Below, one piece after another: positions 39,757 through 41,039 of a stretch of 41,039 nt of DNA. The translations under genes and the position numbers were made by a program. The DNA comes from Burkholderiaceae bacterium. GTDB taxonomy: Bacteria > Pseudomonadota > Gammaproteobacteria > Burkholderiales > Burkholderiaceae_C. The notes under the pieces are model-generated. The model had not been told where the DNA came from. It did no database searches and saw nothing but the letters and a program-made list of their open reading frames with translations. The stretch is taken from assembly GCA_004322085.1 (NCBI GenBank), contig SCRR01000058.1, positions 1 through 41,039 on the forward strand, given 5' to 3'. Within the stretch, counting starts at the first letter, position 1. Each line of letters opens with the position of its first letter.

Positions 39757-39840
39757 GGAGATCGCTCAATCTCCATCTTGTCGATAAGATGGATCATCGC
39801 ATGATCTGATCGAGTTTCAGCCGCCATTTTGTGACGGCTG
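39757..39840. repeat. Cluster of four consecutive inverted repeats
   Basis: GGAGAT-cgctca-ATCTCC (39757-39774), CCATCTT-gtcgat-AAGATGG (39773-39792), GATCAT-cgc-ATGATC (39792-39806), CAGCCGCCA-ttttg-TGACGGCTG (39818-39840, one mismatch). Confidence 0.7.
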
Positions 39841-40041
39841 AGGATGCTTTCGAGACGTTTTTCAAACCCGCATGTTTGCGTAACTTATTGATTTATAAGG
39901 ATTTCAAAAATGACGGCGAGACAGGCAATCAGCTACAAGATCGAGCTGATCCAGCGCGCCGAAGCCGCCAGACGGCGGTGGCTTGCGCTGAGCTGCAGCG
40001 CAAACGCCCCGCATTCGATAGCGAACTATGGAGTCTGAATA

Positions 40042-40055
40042 AGGCTTTAAAGCCT
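40042..40055. repeat. Perfect 14-bp palindrome AGGCTTTAAAGCCT
   Basis: Read directly; lies between the right edge of the island and the MFS gene. Confidence 0.6.
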
Positions 40056-40104
40056 ATTTGGTGCCAGAACCGGTCGCCGAATTGATCCCGTCCTGGTTCA
40101 CAAC

Positions 40105-41039
40105 ATGGTCGTGACCGACACCGACATTCCCGCCCGCCTCGACCGCCTTCCCTGGTCGCGCTGGCACTGGCGGGTGGTGATCGCGCTGGGCGTGGCCTGG
40201 ATCCTCGACGGGCTCGAGGTCACGCTGGTCGGCTCCATCGGCGCGGTGCTGGAGAGGACCGACACCCTGGCGCTGACGCCGGCCCAGGTCGGGGGTGCCG
40301 GTTCGCTTTACGTTGGTGGCGCCGTCGCCGGGGCGTTGCTGTTCGGCCGGATGGCGGATCGGCTCGGGCGCAAGAAACTGTTTCTGACGACGCTCGCGGT
40401 GTATGCGGTTGCCACATTGGCCACCGCCCTTTCGCCCGACTTTTACTTCTTTGCGGCCTGCCGTTTTCTGACCGGCCTGGGCATCGGCGGCGAATACGCA
40501 GCCATCAACTCGGCCATCGACGAACTGATTCCGGCGCGGGTGCGCGGCCGCGTGAATCTGGCGATCAACGGCAGCTTCTGGATCGGCGCGGCGCTCGGTG
40601 CGGGCCTGAGTCTGGTGCTGCTCGATCCGCGCGTGCTCGGGCCGGTGCATGGCTGGCGTGCCGGCTTCGCACTCGGGGCGCTGCTGGCCATCGCCATCCT
40701 TTGGGTACGTCGCGACGTGCCCGAAAGCCCGCGCTGGCTGGTGGCGCACGGACGGGCCGACGAGGCCAGGCACGTCATCGAAGCGATCGAGGAGCGGGTC
40801 ACCGGGCAGCATGGCCCGCTGGCGCCCGTGACCACGCAGCTTCGCTTCGTGCGACAGGGGGCGCCGCCAATGCGGCAGGTGGCACGCGTGCTGCTCAAGC
40901 AGTATCGGGCGCGCAGCGGCGTCGTGCTCGCGCTGATGATCTCGCAGGCGTTCTTCTACAACGCCATCTTCTTCACCTATGCGCTGGTCCTCACGCGCTT
41001 TTACAAAGTGCCCGATGAACGCGTGGCGCTGTACATTTT
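40105..41039 (+). CDS. MFS transporter, 3'-truncated by the window edge
   Basis: Open frame from ATG 40105: MVVTDTDIPARLDRLPWSRWHWRVVIALGVAWILDGLEVTLVGSIGAVL...GRMADRLGRKKLF...FLTGLGIGGEYAAINSAIDELIP. Absent from the track because it has no stop. Confidence 0.92.
   Translation, partial: MVVTDTDIPARLDRLPWSRWHWRVVIALGVAWILDGLEVTLVGSIGAVLERTDTLALTPAQVGGAGSLYVGGAVAGALLFGRMADRLGRKKLFLTTLAVYAVATLATALSPDFYFFAACRFLTGLGIGGEYAAINSAIDELIPARVRGRVNLAINGSFWIGAALGAGLSLVLLDPRVLGPVHGWRAGFALGALLAIAILWVRRDVPESPRWLVAHGRADEARHVIEAIEERVTGQHGPLAPVTTQLRFVRQGAPPMRQVARVLLKQYRARSGVVLALMISQAFFYNAIFFTYALVLTRFYKVPDERVALYI

Noticed and set aside
30600-40100. Known named systems (DISARM, BREX, Dnd, Zorya, Druantia) for the island
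   Set aside because: No SF2 helicase, PglZ, phospholipase D, Dnd or ZorAB-like genes were seen; the gene set does not match these. A database run is still needed.
30600-40100. Integrase or att direct repeats flanking the island
   Set aside because: None seen by eye; mobility cannot be claimed from this window.

Overview
This 41 kb window is from a high-GC bacterium, probably Burkholderiales/Comamonadaceae (inferred from gene content only). It begins 21 codons inside an IS5-like transposase and ends inside an MFS transporter. Most of it is ordinary metabolism and transport: DUF2855/TetR, a serine hydrolase, an acyl-CoA synthetase, a P1 peptidase, a TAXI protein, DUF1631, EttA and RhlE. It also has a galactose/galactonate-type catabolic cluster (GntR, 2-hydroxyacid dehydrogenase, IlvD/Edd dehydratase, ABC transporter, DgoK, DgoA, SDR), then CutA, MATE, MFS, MarR/thioesterase, DUF2501 and GloA. 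The most interesting part is a compact island at ~30.6-39.6 kb: a small possible RHH regulator, then GHKL-ATPase + PD-(D/E)XK-like protein #1 -> C5 cytosine methyltransferase, facing a minus-strand run of GHKL + PD-(D/E)XK-like protein #2 -> AbiEi -> AbiEii -> small PD-(D/E)XK-like nuclease -> Vsr. The genes overlap by 4-8 nt within each unit. I read this as a candidate composite restriction-modification/abortive-infection system with two paralogous GHKL-nuclease proteins and no helicase. The family assignments come from motifs read by eye; no homology search was run. Other notable signals are a 92-nt same-strand overlap between rhlE and a Rossmann-fold gene, a dyad next to the abiEi start, a four-hairpin cluster at the right edge of the island, and an intercistronic hairpin in the sugar ABC operon.
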